Of a stretch of 64,000 nucleotides of DNA, positions 22,721-32,506 are shown piece after piece. The notes under the pieces were generated by a model. That model had not been told where the DNA came from. It saw nothing but the letters and a program-made list of their open reading frames with translations, and did no database searches. Both the position numbers and the translations under genes were made by a program. The stretch is from Basidiobolus meristosporus CBS 931.73 (Eukaryota; Basidiobolomycota; Basidiobolomycetes; Basidiobolales; Basidiobolaceae). The stretch spans positions 1 through 64,000 of the forward strand of contig MCFE01000087.1 of the NCBI GenBank assembly GCA_002104905.1. The letters are read 5' to 3'. Each line of letters begins with the position of its first letter. The stretch's first letter is position 1.

Positions 22721-25093
22721 ATGAAAAATTTACACTCAGTTACTTTCTTCTTACTAGTCATAGGAAACACTGCGTTAAGGAGTGCATCTGCTCCATTTCC
22801 AGGTAAGGGAGATTGGCTTTTCCTCCTCAAGAGTTTCGATCATAATCTGTACCTTGCAGGAACTAGCGATGTTGTCAACCCTTTGAGAACTGACTCAACT
22901 CTAAGTCAAACCGATTCATCTGATAAGACCGATACATCGTTTGACTCTACTGATCGCCAAACTTCCGAACCAACTTGGACTTCACGTACCTCAAAATCGG
23001 TCGTTGACTCAACAACCGATGTCCTCACTACCTCGTCCACATCTGAGAGACCTTCTCAAATTTCTACCACAGGCAACGAAACCCCTACCTCGACATCAAC
23101 AACTCAAGACCCAACAGACAAATCTCCCACTCCTTCAGCAACTGAAGAGCCAACCGCTACCACCTCAGATCCACCTACAAGTCGTATGACAACAGACACA
23201 CATTCGGTTTCTTCAGTAGACTCTACTACATCAGCTTCACCCACCAGCCAGGATCCAACAGATATTTCCACTCCCGCGACAACCATAGAGCCGACCTCTA
23301 CCACCTCAGACCCACCCACAACTCAGGTACCAACGGACCCTACTACCTCAGCTTCACCTACCAGTCAAGATCCAACAGATATTTCTACCCCTATCACGAC
23401 CGAAGAGCCGACCCCTACCACCTCAGACCCACCCACAACCCAGATGCCAACGGACCCTACTACCTCAGCCACACCCACTAGTCAAGATCCAACAGATATT
23501 TCCACTCCCGCAACAACCATAGAGCCGACCCCTACCACCTCAGACCCACCCACAACTCAGATGCCAACGGACCCTACTACCTCAGCTTCACCTACCAGTC
23601 AAGATCCAACAGATATTTCTACCCCTATTACGACTGAAGAGCCGACCTCTACCACCTCAGAACCACCCACAACTCAGATGCCAACGGACCCTACTACCCC
23701 GGCCTCGCCCACTAGTCAGGATCCAACAGATATTTCCACTCCCGCAACAACCATAGAGCCGACCCCTACCACCTCAGACCCACCCACAACTCAGATGCCA
23801 ACGGACCCTACTACCTCAGCTTCACCTACCAGTCAAGATCTAACAGATATTTCTACCCCTATTACGACTGAAGAGCCGACCTCTACCACCTCAGAACCAC
23901 CCACAACTCAGATGCCAACGGACCCTACTACCCCGGCCTCGCCCACTAGTCAGGATCCAACAGATATTTCCACTCCCGTAACAACCATAGAGCCGAACCC
24001 CACGACCTCAGGGCCGCCCACCACTCAGGTACCAACGGACCCTACTACCTCAGCTTCACCTACCAGTCAAGATCCAACAGATATTTCTACTCCTATCACG
24101 ACCGGAGAGCCGACCACTACCACCTCAGACCCACCCACAACTCAGATGCCAACGGACCCTACTACCCCGGCCTCGCCCACTAGTCAAGATCCAACAGATA
24201 TTTCCACTCCCGCAACAACCATAGAGCCGAATCCCACTACCTCAGGGCCGCCCACCACTCAGGTACCAACGGACCCTACTACCTCAGCCTCACCCACTAG
24301 CCAAGATCCGACAGATATTTCCACTCCCGCAACAACCATAGAGACGACCCCTAGTACCTCAGATCCACTCACCAGTCGCAGTCCAACAGTAATCTCCACA
24401 CCTTCAGTGACTGAGGAGCCAACTCCAACCACATCAGGCTCACCTACAACTGAGGTACCAACAAATACTCCATCAATTTCATCAATTATATCTATCACCC
24501 CAGATCCATCTATCACTCAGAGTCCTACAGAAATTACTGTTACTCCCTCAACAACACTAGAGCCTACACCCACTACATCGGTACCAACAGATACTTCAGA
24601 TATATCCACAAATCCGTCTACTACACTTGACTCATCTTCAACTCAAGAACCCTCACCAAGCCCCTCTGATACGTCTAAATCTGATATCTCAACAACTGAG
24701 GGCACAGAAACAGTCACATCCAATACTTCGATTTCAACAAACACACAGCCTTCAAGTACAACATCGCTAGAGCCGAGCACCTACTCTGCTTCATATACCA
24801 CGCCAACGTCAGAAACAAGTATAGAAACTAGTAATACTCCCACTAGCACGTTGGTCACCACCGCATTGAGTTCGTTTAGTGGAAGACCTGTGAGCACTCA
24901 ATCCGACGGACAGGTTGTGAATGAGGTTATCGTTACAGCCACCACGACCATTGATGGAGTACAAACGGTTGTATATTCAACCAGTAGAGTGACCGGGCGT
25001 CCATCTTTTCAACTAAATAGCGGCAATACTCACCATCTCTCACAAATCGCATTCACCATTTTTATTGTGGTTTCGATGTACTTTACCATTTAG
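22721..25093 (+). CDS. Ser/Thr/Pro-rich GPI-type cell-wall mucin with 39-aa repeats
   Basis: The ATG at 22721 opens a signal peptide (MKNLHSVTFFLLVIGNTAL). A 57-nt stretch at 22803-22859 has perfect intron borders (CAG/GTAAGG, TTGCAG/G). It is likely a phase-neutral intron, giving about 771 aa; unspliced it would be 790. The middle (about 23230-24360) is ten copies of a 39-aa unit around TSQDPTDISTP and PTTQ[MV]PTDPTT. These alternate between two subtypes (ATTIEP and ITTEEP). The C-terminus holds a conserved module (SDGQVVNEVIVTATTTIDG) and a hydrophobic tail, as expected for GPI attachment. It is predicted to be a heavily O-glycosylated wall or adhesin-like protein. Confidence 0.85.
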   Translation: MKNLHSVTFFLLVIGNTALRSASAPFPGKGDWLFLLKSFDHNLYLAGTSDVVNPLRTDSTLSQTDSSDKTDTSFDSTDRQTSEPTWTSRTSKSVVDSTTDVLTTSSTSERPSQISTTGNETPTSTSTTQDPTDKSPTPSATEEPTATTSDPPTSRMTTDTHSVSSVDSTTSASPTSQDPTDISTPATTIEPTSTTSDPPTTQVPTDPTTSASPTSQDPTDISTPITTEEPTPTTSDPPTTQMPTDPTTSATPTSQDPTDISTPATTIEPTPTTSDPPTTQMPTDPTTSASPTSQDPTDISTPITTEEPTSTTSEPPTTQMPTDPTTPASPTSQDPTDISTPATTIEPTPTTSDPPTTQMPTDPTTSASPTSQDLTDISTPITTEEPTSTTSEPPTTQMPTDPTTPASPTSQDPTDISTPVTTIEPNPTTSGPPTTQVPTDPTTSASPTSQDPTDISTPITTGEPTTTTSDPPTTQMPTDPTTPASPTSQDPTDISTPATTIEPNPTTSGPPTTQVPTDPTTSASPTSQDPTDISTPATTIETTPSTSDPLTSRSPTVISTPSVTEEPTPTTSGSPTTEVPTNTPSISSIISITPDPSITQSPTEITVTPSTTLEPTPTTSVPTDTSDISTNPSTTLDSSSTQEPSPSPSDTSKSDISTTEGTETVTSNTSISTNTQPSSTTSLEPSTYSASYTTPTSETSIETSNTPTSTLVTTALSSFSGRPVSTQSDGQVVNEVIVTATTTIDGVQTVVYSTSRVTGRPSFQLNSGNTHHLSQIAFTIFIVVSMYFTI
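23230..24370 (+). repeat. 117-bp tandem repeat array with 234-bp higher-order period
   Basis: About ten in-frame 117-bp units lie in the mucin gene. Adjacent units differ, but units two apart are nearly identical, so the array expanded as dimers. Confidence 0.85.
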
Positions 25094-26002
25094 CAGCAAC
25101 ATCCAGATTTCAGATCAAGCAATTCATCACTATCCATACTGACTAGCATAAAATGAGCAAAATACAAAATTAGTGAATTCAACCAAATACGACTTGGGCT
25201 TCCCAATTCGGATAATCTCATGTGATAGTGTTAAGCCAGGATGGGAGGAAAAGACGTAAACATCGGAGATACATGGTACCTGAGAAAATACTGGAACAAA
25301 ATCGACACAACTATTTATAGATATTACATAGTTGTAGAATTAGTAGCTATACACACTACAAACCACACCTCACATACTAGAAATCCGCTTGATGGTCATT
25401 GGTTTCCTTGGAGATTATTCATTTATTGCAATTGCTTTTCTCAATGCCCTGTAGATCCCGGCTTATTCTTCATTAGTCGCAACCATCAATAGCAGCGACG
25501 ATATTTGAAATCCCTTCGCCATTCACTTTGTGACAGCCATACAGATTCCAAATCAGAGAGCCAAGCCAATATCCATACTAAGAATGATCCATTCCGCTTT
25601 TGGCTGAAACTATCCAATTTTTGAGAGTTAAACATGGGAGATCCATCGCACAGCCATCAAATCGATGGAAGCAGGGACGGCCATTGGTGGATGAGCCCAC
25701 AATTGTCAAGCCTCGCATGACAAAAAGAAGATTCCAATGCCAGGCTGAGCCGAGATTTGAATTCCGAAAGGGATTTTTTATCTGAGTAATCGGTTGGGAT
25801 AGCTCATTAACCACTATTTAGGTAGTGATTTTGTAGGAATCCTGGTAATAAGTCTCTTTTTTTTGGATAAGGAAATTGGTTCATTCTCTGCGGCATTGCT
25901 TCTTTGAGTGTCTGATCTACGATATACATTGGATGCCATATTTGACTAGCCGGCGGGTATATAAGTGCCTTGCAGTTGTAATCGAAACACTTTCATGACA
26001 TC
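25094..26002. other. Intergenic between the two Ser/Thr-rich genes
   Basis: No supported gene is seen. The short ORFs at 25241-25814 show no features. A 'tatataag' motif at about 25959 lies ~45 bp before the next ATG, matching the layout of the first mucin gene. Confidence 0.4.
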
Positions 26003-28114
26003 ATGAAACATCAATCTTTCATTCTACCGCTTATTGCACTATACTGTCTAGGGTCTTTGACGGCCGTTGATGCCCGTCCACAGTTTCTTCGTAGAGATGT
26101 TAACAGTAAGTTCATACCGATGCTTAGATGGGCATGGTGATATTGATTCTAGATAAGCATAAAGATATTGATTCGTTGTTATCCAGGCACAATTCCTTCT
26201 TTACACGATTCCACCAGCGTTAGCCACACTGTTGCTGACAAAATGGTATCCAGTGTAGAGCCTAAAAGCGTTCATTCCGAGGCAACAATCTCCCCACGTA
26301 AAGCCTCAGTTGAACCTGAAAAGTCATCTGAGGAAGTTATCGCCACAAGCGATAAAACCGAAGGACCAAAGGAGACGCCAACTGTATCCGCTGACAAAAT
26401 AGCCCATTCTACCAATAAAGATGTAGATCACACTTCGGCAGATGAAAAGCACATCGAGAATACAGTGGTATCAAGCAAAGACCACGAGTCCCCATCTTCT
26501 ATCGATAAGGCGGTTGTCCCTACCGAAAAGTCTACTGCTAACAAGGTATCGCCAACTTCAGTCGAGTCAGACTCTCCTATCCATAAATCTACCGTAGCTT
26601 CAGAAAAACCGGAGGATACCACCACTCATGCTGAGAAATCAACCATATCAGCAGCATCCACTGAATCGACCAAACATACCGATAAACCGTCCCCATCGAG
26701 TCAAAAGGAATCCACTGTGATCAACCAATCGTCCACTCCTACCAAGAAGACATCAGAAACGTCAACCACACCTACTAGTCAAGCAACTGCGCAATCCGAA
26801 TCTTCGTCAGAGCAACACAGTACTGAAAGTAAGGAAACAGCTGGTAAGTAGTCACCTCGTACGCATCTTTATAGTCAGTTGATCAAATGTAGCACGCTCG
26901 TTTCACCCATCCAGCCAACCTCCCATCTTGTAATCCCACCTCAACTGTTGTGTTTCGCTTACTGATATACTTCCGAACTCACAGATCATATCTCTGTTGT
27001 ATCTCATTCTTCACCCAAAATCCATCCCTCCTCTCAAGCCCCCATCACCTATCCTTCACACACTCACTCCACGTCCACACCCACATCCACACCCACGTCC
27101 ACACCCACGTCCACACCCACGTCCACACCCTCGTCCACACCCTCGTCCACACCCTCGTCCACACCCTCGTCCACACCCACATCCACCACCAACACCCCAT
27201 CCACAAAACCCTCACCATCAATTGAATCTACCCACACTTCGTCCCCCTCTCATATAACATCAACTGATTCTCATTCATCCGTAGATACTTCTACCAAAAC
27301 CTCACAAACTCAGTCCTCCCAAATCTCCAGTTCGGTACTCCCTAAATCTACCAATTCCACCCCCAGTCTCCGATCATCTACCTCCAACCCTACCAGTAGC
27401 GGTTCGGTGAAACCAACTGCTGGTAAATCCTCATTGCTATTGTTGAATACTTTCAGCCTCACTGGTGCCTGACAACTGACATTTCCCATTTATAGATACA
27501 ACATCCTCCACCGAATCGACTTCTCCCAGTAGTGCTTTATCCGTTTCCACCACCGGTAAGATCTCATCTCTCGCAGTAGTGTTAGAACCCTACCAACACG
27601 TACTCCTCTAGGGAGTTCATCTCTCGCAACCCCAGATCACACTAGTGTTGTTTCAATTGAATCCACCGCTAGTAAGCTCGTTTCTATACTTCATCACATC
27701 GTTGATGTATCACTAAGCCCCATCCCACTCAGAAACGACTTCGTCCACCTCAGTTATCACCAGTAGCAGTTCGGTCGAACCTACTGATGGTAAACTTCAC
27801 ATGACATTATGCCCTCCTAAGCTGAGCAAGAGACTAACCCCAGTTTCACGATAGATACCGATTCTTCCACGTCCCACAGTATTTACTCCTCCACCTTCTC
27901 GTCCGCCGTGCCAGTGACCACCCAGCCGGATGGTCAGGTAGTGAAGAACAAGATTGTGATTGCCACCAGAACCATCGATGGAAGACCCACGGTGGTACTC
28001 GCCACCACCAGAGTTACCGGTCGTCCGGAAATCAACGGAATGCCCCGCGTTCAGTGTAACCCCGGGCTCCTTGGGGTGCTGACACTGGGTCTGTCATTGT
28101 TGGTATTCGGTTGA
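26003..28114 (+). CDS. Ser/Thr-rich GPI-type cell-wall protein, paralogous C-terminus
   Basis: Seven exons (26003-26105, 26187-26843, 26985-27422, 27496-27555, 27612-27671, 27733-27789, 27855-28114) join in frame to 544 aa. All introns are phase 1. Exon 1 encodes a signal peptide (MKHQSFILPLIALYCLGSL). The body is Ser/Thr/Lys/Glu-rich in exon 2 and STPT/STPS-repetitive in exon 3. Exons 4-6 are 57-60 nt mini-exons encoding similar Ser/Thr peptides. The last exon carries the module QPDGQVV...IDG..TVV..T.RVTGRP, shared with the gene just upstream, and a hydrophobic tail typical of GPI signals. It is likely an O-glycosylated wall protein that arose by tandem duplication with its neighbour. Confidence 0.82.
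27060..27190 (+). repeat. 12-bp tandem repeat in exon 3 of the wall protein
   Basis: Roughly ten copies of TCCACACCCACG, with TCG and ACA variants, encode a Ser-Thr-Pro-Thr/Ser chain. The unit is a multiple of 3, so slippage keeps the frame. Confidence 0.85.
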
Positions 28115-28393
28115 TGGAACCACCAACACCTATTCTATCCAACGTCTCGGTGGTGCTTGACGCAAGTCGCCAGCCTGCTACCCACCAAGTAGTCCATTTC
28201 CCTAGATCAACAAGCCAATCATTATATATAAAAAACTTATGAAACTGCTCTACATCATGGGCGTAACATGGAGGTGTGCAACATTAGGTGAATAGAGTTC
28301 ACAGGTGTTTACTACATAAACATGAATAGACTTCTATTTCTATGATAAGGTGGCTGTACAGTGATGAATGAGGTGCAGGGCGGGAGTGGGAAG

Positions 28394-30152
28394 TCAAGGG
28401 CTGCCGTAGAGTATTCCATAAATCGTCTCCATATCTAAGGCGAGCGGGTTCTGGATTCGCTTGGCAAATACATAGTGCTTGTCGACCAGCGTGATCAGCT
28501 CCGGACTTAGGCCATCGCAGTCGTTGCGGGAGGTGATGTTCAGTTGTCGTAGTTTACATGATTTCATGACCTTTTGAAGCAGCGCGTCCTTCAGCTCCGA
28601 GTTGTTTTCGAAATCCAGCTCCTGCAGATTGGTCCCATACCGCGCCAAGCTATCGAGAAGGCCGTTCGTCGTTCTCCAGCCTCGGACGCACAGAGATCTC
28701 AGTAGATTCCCGTGCTCAGCCATGTATGCGATGAGTGGTGTGGTGTCCAGCGGCTGGAGCCAATGCTCAGTTCGAAAAAGGACCAGCTCCTCCAATTGGG
28801 TGCACTCTTCACAGATGACACGTAACGATTGCTCGGTGAATGACGTATCATACAGCTTTATCTTCTTCAATGTGCGGCCCCGTTGTTGAGCAACGGCCAC
28901 GATGGATGTGTCGGTGAACTTGCACGAGCGTATGACCAACTCCTCCAAACGAACACAGTGCCTAGCGATGACATGGCCTAATCGGGGAGGTAGTAGGCTA
29001 TGAGATATGGAAAGCGAGGTCAGCTGCTTGCCACAGCAACTGAAGAAATCATCCCAAATATCAACGCTGCTTGCATCCACCACCGAGATGGAGCAAAGAT
29101 CCAGCGTCTTCAGGTTTGAGTGGGGCGTTCGCGACCACGAGGAGATGATGGTGTCATTTAGATCCACTCGCCACAGACGAAAACTTTCCACCGAGTTGAG
29201 TGATCGCCATAAGGTATCCATCCATTCCTCAGGCACATCGTACAAAATCTCATTGTAGATCAATGAAAAGTGTTTCAGCTGCGAGACAATGCTCTGGTTG
29301 TTCTCGTTGTGGAGCTCCCATAACACGTCATCCTCCGCATACTCACACTCGATATGAAGGTGCTCTAAGCGCTTACAGTAATTCGTCACGACGTGGACAA
29401 AGTGGATGGGGGTGGATCTGGTGAATACTTCCAATCTCTTCAAATTCGGCATTATGCATAACATGGACTTCAACAGTGTCTCGGGTAACTCGAGACCCGC
29501 CAACTCCAACCACTTCAGAGAGGGTATCGGTTGAATATCCTCCGGAAACTCCCAATCGCCTATATTCTTCAGGATTAGTCCCAGCTTCTCAAGATTGTGA
29601 CAGTTGCGAAAGATGGTTTCGAGGTAGCGCAGATCCTCCGCGTCGGAAGAATATATCTCGATATAGCTCAAGATCTTTACGTTGCTACACAGGCTTGAGG
29701 AGGACAAAGCGCTCTTCGATATAGGTATGGCTTGAGGGAACCGAATCGAATGAAGGTTTGGAAGGTGCTGCAGCAAAGTGGACGCATATTTTAGGACGAA
29801 ATACCGGTAGTCTTGCAGGTCCAACACCTGAACTAAGCCTGCCACTAAACTCAACCAATCAGAAAAGATGAACTACGCATACTCTGCTAGGCTCTTCGGA
29901 CTTACGGAATTGGCTTTGGGAAATGGTCTGTTTGAAGAGTCGAAAGCTGTCTTGCGTTTGGAAGACCGGTTCTCTCCAGATAATGCGAATTGCTTCCGAA
30001 TACCAACCGCTACTCACGAGGCAATATTTCAACAGCTCGGAGGTATCCTTACTAGAAAAGGAGAAGATCAACTGCAGGATATCTGGAATCCATGGAGATT
30101 TGTTTATGGTTGCATCGTACGAAAGTAAGGGACGTTGTGGTATTTTATCCAT
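28394..30152 (-). CDS. F-box-like / leucine-rich repeat protein
   Basis: Two exons (30152-29906 and 29844-28394) join across a 61-nt intron with a perfect GTAAGT donor to give 565 aa. The N-terminus (WIPDILQLIFSF...LLKYCLVSSGWYSEAIRIIW) fits an F-box-like motif at residues ~20-65. The rest is a series of irregular LRRs with L..L.L and C..L..L patterns (for example NLKRLEVF, QLEELVLF, LEELVIRSC). Such proteins usually recruit substrates to SCF ubiquitin ligases; the target is unknown. The ATG at 30152 is the first in the open frame. Confidence 0.8.
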
Positions 30153-30503
30153 GAACTTCGACACAAAAATGAAACGAATAAGGGCACAAAGATTATTTTC
30201 TATTAAATAAAGTATATATTAAGTCGGAATATTACAACTATTGACCGAAAGGGAGTAAAAGCTAAACAGGACAAGAAAGAACGTTCGAGGCCAAGAGAAT
30301 GAGATTCAATGCCAGGATAGTACCGTATATAAATATCCCATGGAATATCTGTGACTCCACAAAACAATGGGAATTTATATTCAATTGACTCCCAATAGAT
30401 CAGTGGGGGTGGCCGGAGAGTATGGGGTGCCACGGACAGGGTATGCATGGATAGGGTATGATGGAATACTTTATTACTGATGTTGATCTATCACCCATTT
30501 AAC
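30153..30503. other. Intergenic, no gene seen
   Basis: This short gap lies between two minus-strand genes: 3' flank of the TRIP4-like gene and promoter of the F-box gene. Confidence 0.4.
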
Positions 30504-32257
30504 CTAGGTCTCCTTCGAATAAGCACCTGCAGCTGATGCGTTCTTCGACGCATCCTCATCCAAATGATCAAGTTTCACTCGGCGACGGGAGTCCTTCCTG
30601 AGGTATGGCTTGGTTAGTATGTTGCCGCCCATGGTTCTTCAACCATCATCACTTACTTTCGCGGTAACCCTTCCTCTGACAGCTGATTGCTCGTAGATCG
30701 CTCCTTGCTGGAGATAAATTTGGGCGCGCTGACTCCTTTCAATAAGGGATTTTGTGCGTAATAACCGGAGCCTTTGGAGGATTGCGACTTTCTGGCCTCC
30801 TCCAGCTTGAGTTTCTCCAGTTCTTGAAGGGTTTCCTTCACTCCATCGTCAGGTGCCTCAATGACCGGCCCAGTGACAACCTTCCGACCAAGCAGGTCGA
30901 TGGTGATCGAGTGGGTTCCACGCTTTCTCCGGTCTTCCTCGAATGCTTTGCGCTTTTCTTGCTCTTGGTACAATTTCAGTGCAAGCGCCTTTTCTTGAGG
31001 GGACAACCATTTATCGCTCGGGTCCACTGGCATATTGAAGTCGGCTGCTTGATCGATGACATGACTTCTTCTGGCGCTGGTTCGGTCGTATTCCAGCAGT
31101 TGGTCCTTATGAGCCTGGGCCTTTGCCAGCGCTTCGGCATCCTCCGCATCACTTCGGCTGTGGGTACTGAGCCCAGTTACCTTATCAAGGTAAAGCATGT
31201 TGGATTTCTGCCCAGCTGGTACTTTGCGTCGAAAGTTGCTTTTCGACTTCGCTTTCTTGGCTTTTTTCAGCTCCAACAGAAGTTCAATCTGCTGTTCTTG
31301 TGAGAAAACGGGGGTATTGCAAAACATGCACGGACCAGGGCCCTCTCTAGCGCAAATGATCTTCCCACAGTTCAGGCAGTTGGTTAGTAACGGATGTTTG
31401 GTGGCTAAATGGTCAGCGAGGGATTCGTTAGTTTAACGAGACGCGAGGTTATTCCAAAGCTACTTGGACCCTACCAAGGCAATCACATGGCGCTCTGGTG
31501 GCTGCAGTTTCTTTCATCAATTTGTTGTATTGCTCTTCCCACTCAGCAGTGGTCAACCCTTTCTTTTTTTTCGAGTTCTTCGAATCCTCTTCCTTGAGCG
31601 ATGCAGAAGCCTCGGGGAGAACCTGCCCACTGGAGGCTTTAGAGGGGCCCAGCTTATCGGAAATGAGGAGGGATTGCTCCTTAGCTTTCTTTTTGGACTT
31701 CTTGGTGGTTCTAAAAGGCACAGTTTCAGTATCCCCGCCTACAAAAACCGCTCCGTTGAAAACTCAGCTACCTCCCGGGCATGTAAACCTCGTCTTTGTC
31801 GGATTTCCGATACACGTTGTTCTCATCTTTCCAAAGTTTTGTTTTTGTTGGTTCGTTTGCCTAGTGGGTTTTAGTAAGGAACTTCCTCGCCGCGAGGGCT
31901 AGACGTAGTGGGTGCCTACCTTAAAGGGCTGTGTGTCTTGGTTGGTGGAATTGATGCCACCTTTGCTTGGGAATCGGTTTTCGATGAACTCCTGAATAAA
32001 TGCGGTGGCTTCCTGTGAGACGCCCAGCATTTCCTAACGGGTTCAAAAACAGCCGGTTCCAAGTTTAGTGAATCGCCGATCTGTGGGTGGGCGGATTGGG
32101 CCACCGAAAGGTGCCTTACCTGTAAATGGCCAGCCAACTCGTCGGAAGTTTGAAACGTTAGCAGATATTGTACCATGGGTACGGCGTCCTCCGGGCCGAA
32201 CCCAAGGAAATCCGCGATTCTAGTGCTAGCCCAGTCTTGGAGAGTATTTTGGTTCAT
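30504..32257 (-). CDS. TRIP4/ASC-1-type zinc-finger transcription coactivator
   Basis: Six exons (32257-32120, 32033-31920, 31860-31772, 31710-31475, 31404-30657, 30597-30504) join in frame to 472 aa. The N-terminal ~45 aa form a helical region (WASTRIADFLGF...VQYLLTF) like the CUE-like start of TRIP4. The C2HC5-type zinc finger follows at about residues 190-225: CDCLATKHPLL, CLNCGKIIC, CMFC. A long basic helical region comes after it (ELKKAKKAKSKSNFRRK, then LDKVTGLSTHSRSDAEDAE). TRIP4 is a subunit of the ASC-1/RQT complex that acts in ribosome quality control and transcription. An in-frame upstream extension exists, but the ATG at 32257 aligns better with the family start. Confidence 0.85.
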
Positions 32258-32506
32258 TGTGGGTGTATCTAATAGTGAAGCAGCAGTAACCTTGTCTGGC
32301 TGGATTGAAATCAACCACCCAAAAAATTCCGTAGTTGATCTGATGCAATTCGCTCGAATGTGCAGGAATTGATGGACCGCCGCTGCTTGTCCGATAAACA
32401 TCGAATTGATTTGATGGTTTATTTCATGTTACGACAATTATGTGGGCTTAGTAGGTTGGTCATTTGGGATGCTATCCTGTCTAGTATATGGTTTCCGTGG
32501 TTCCGT

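Noticed and set aside
23230-24370. Regular direct repeats that could look like a CRISPR array
   Set aside because: The 117-bp units are in-frame, contiguous and encode a Ser/Thr/Pro mucin. There are no unique spacers, and the genome is eukaryotic.
27060-27190. His/Pro-rich ORFs in other frames over the 12-bp repeat
   Set aside because: They are frame shadows of the Ser-Thr-Pro coding exon, which joins in phase with six other exons.
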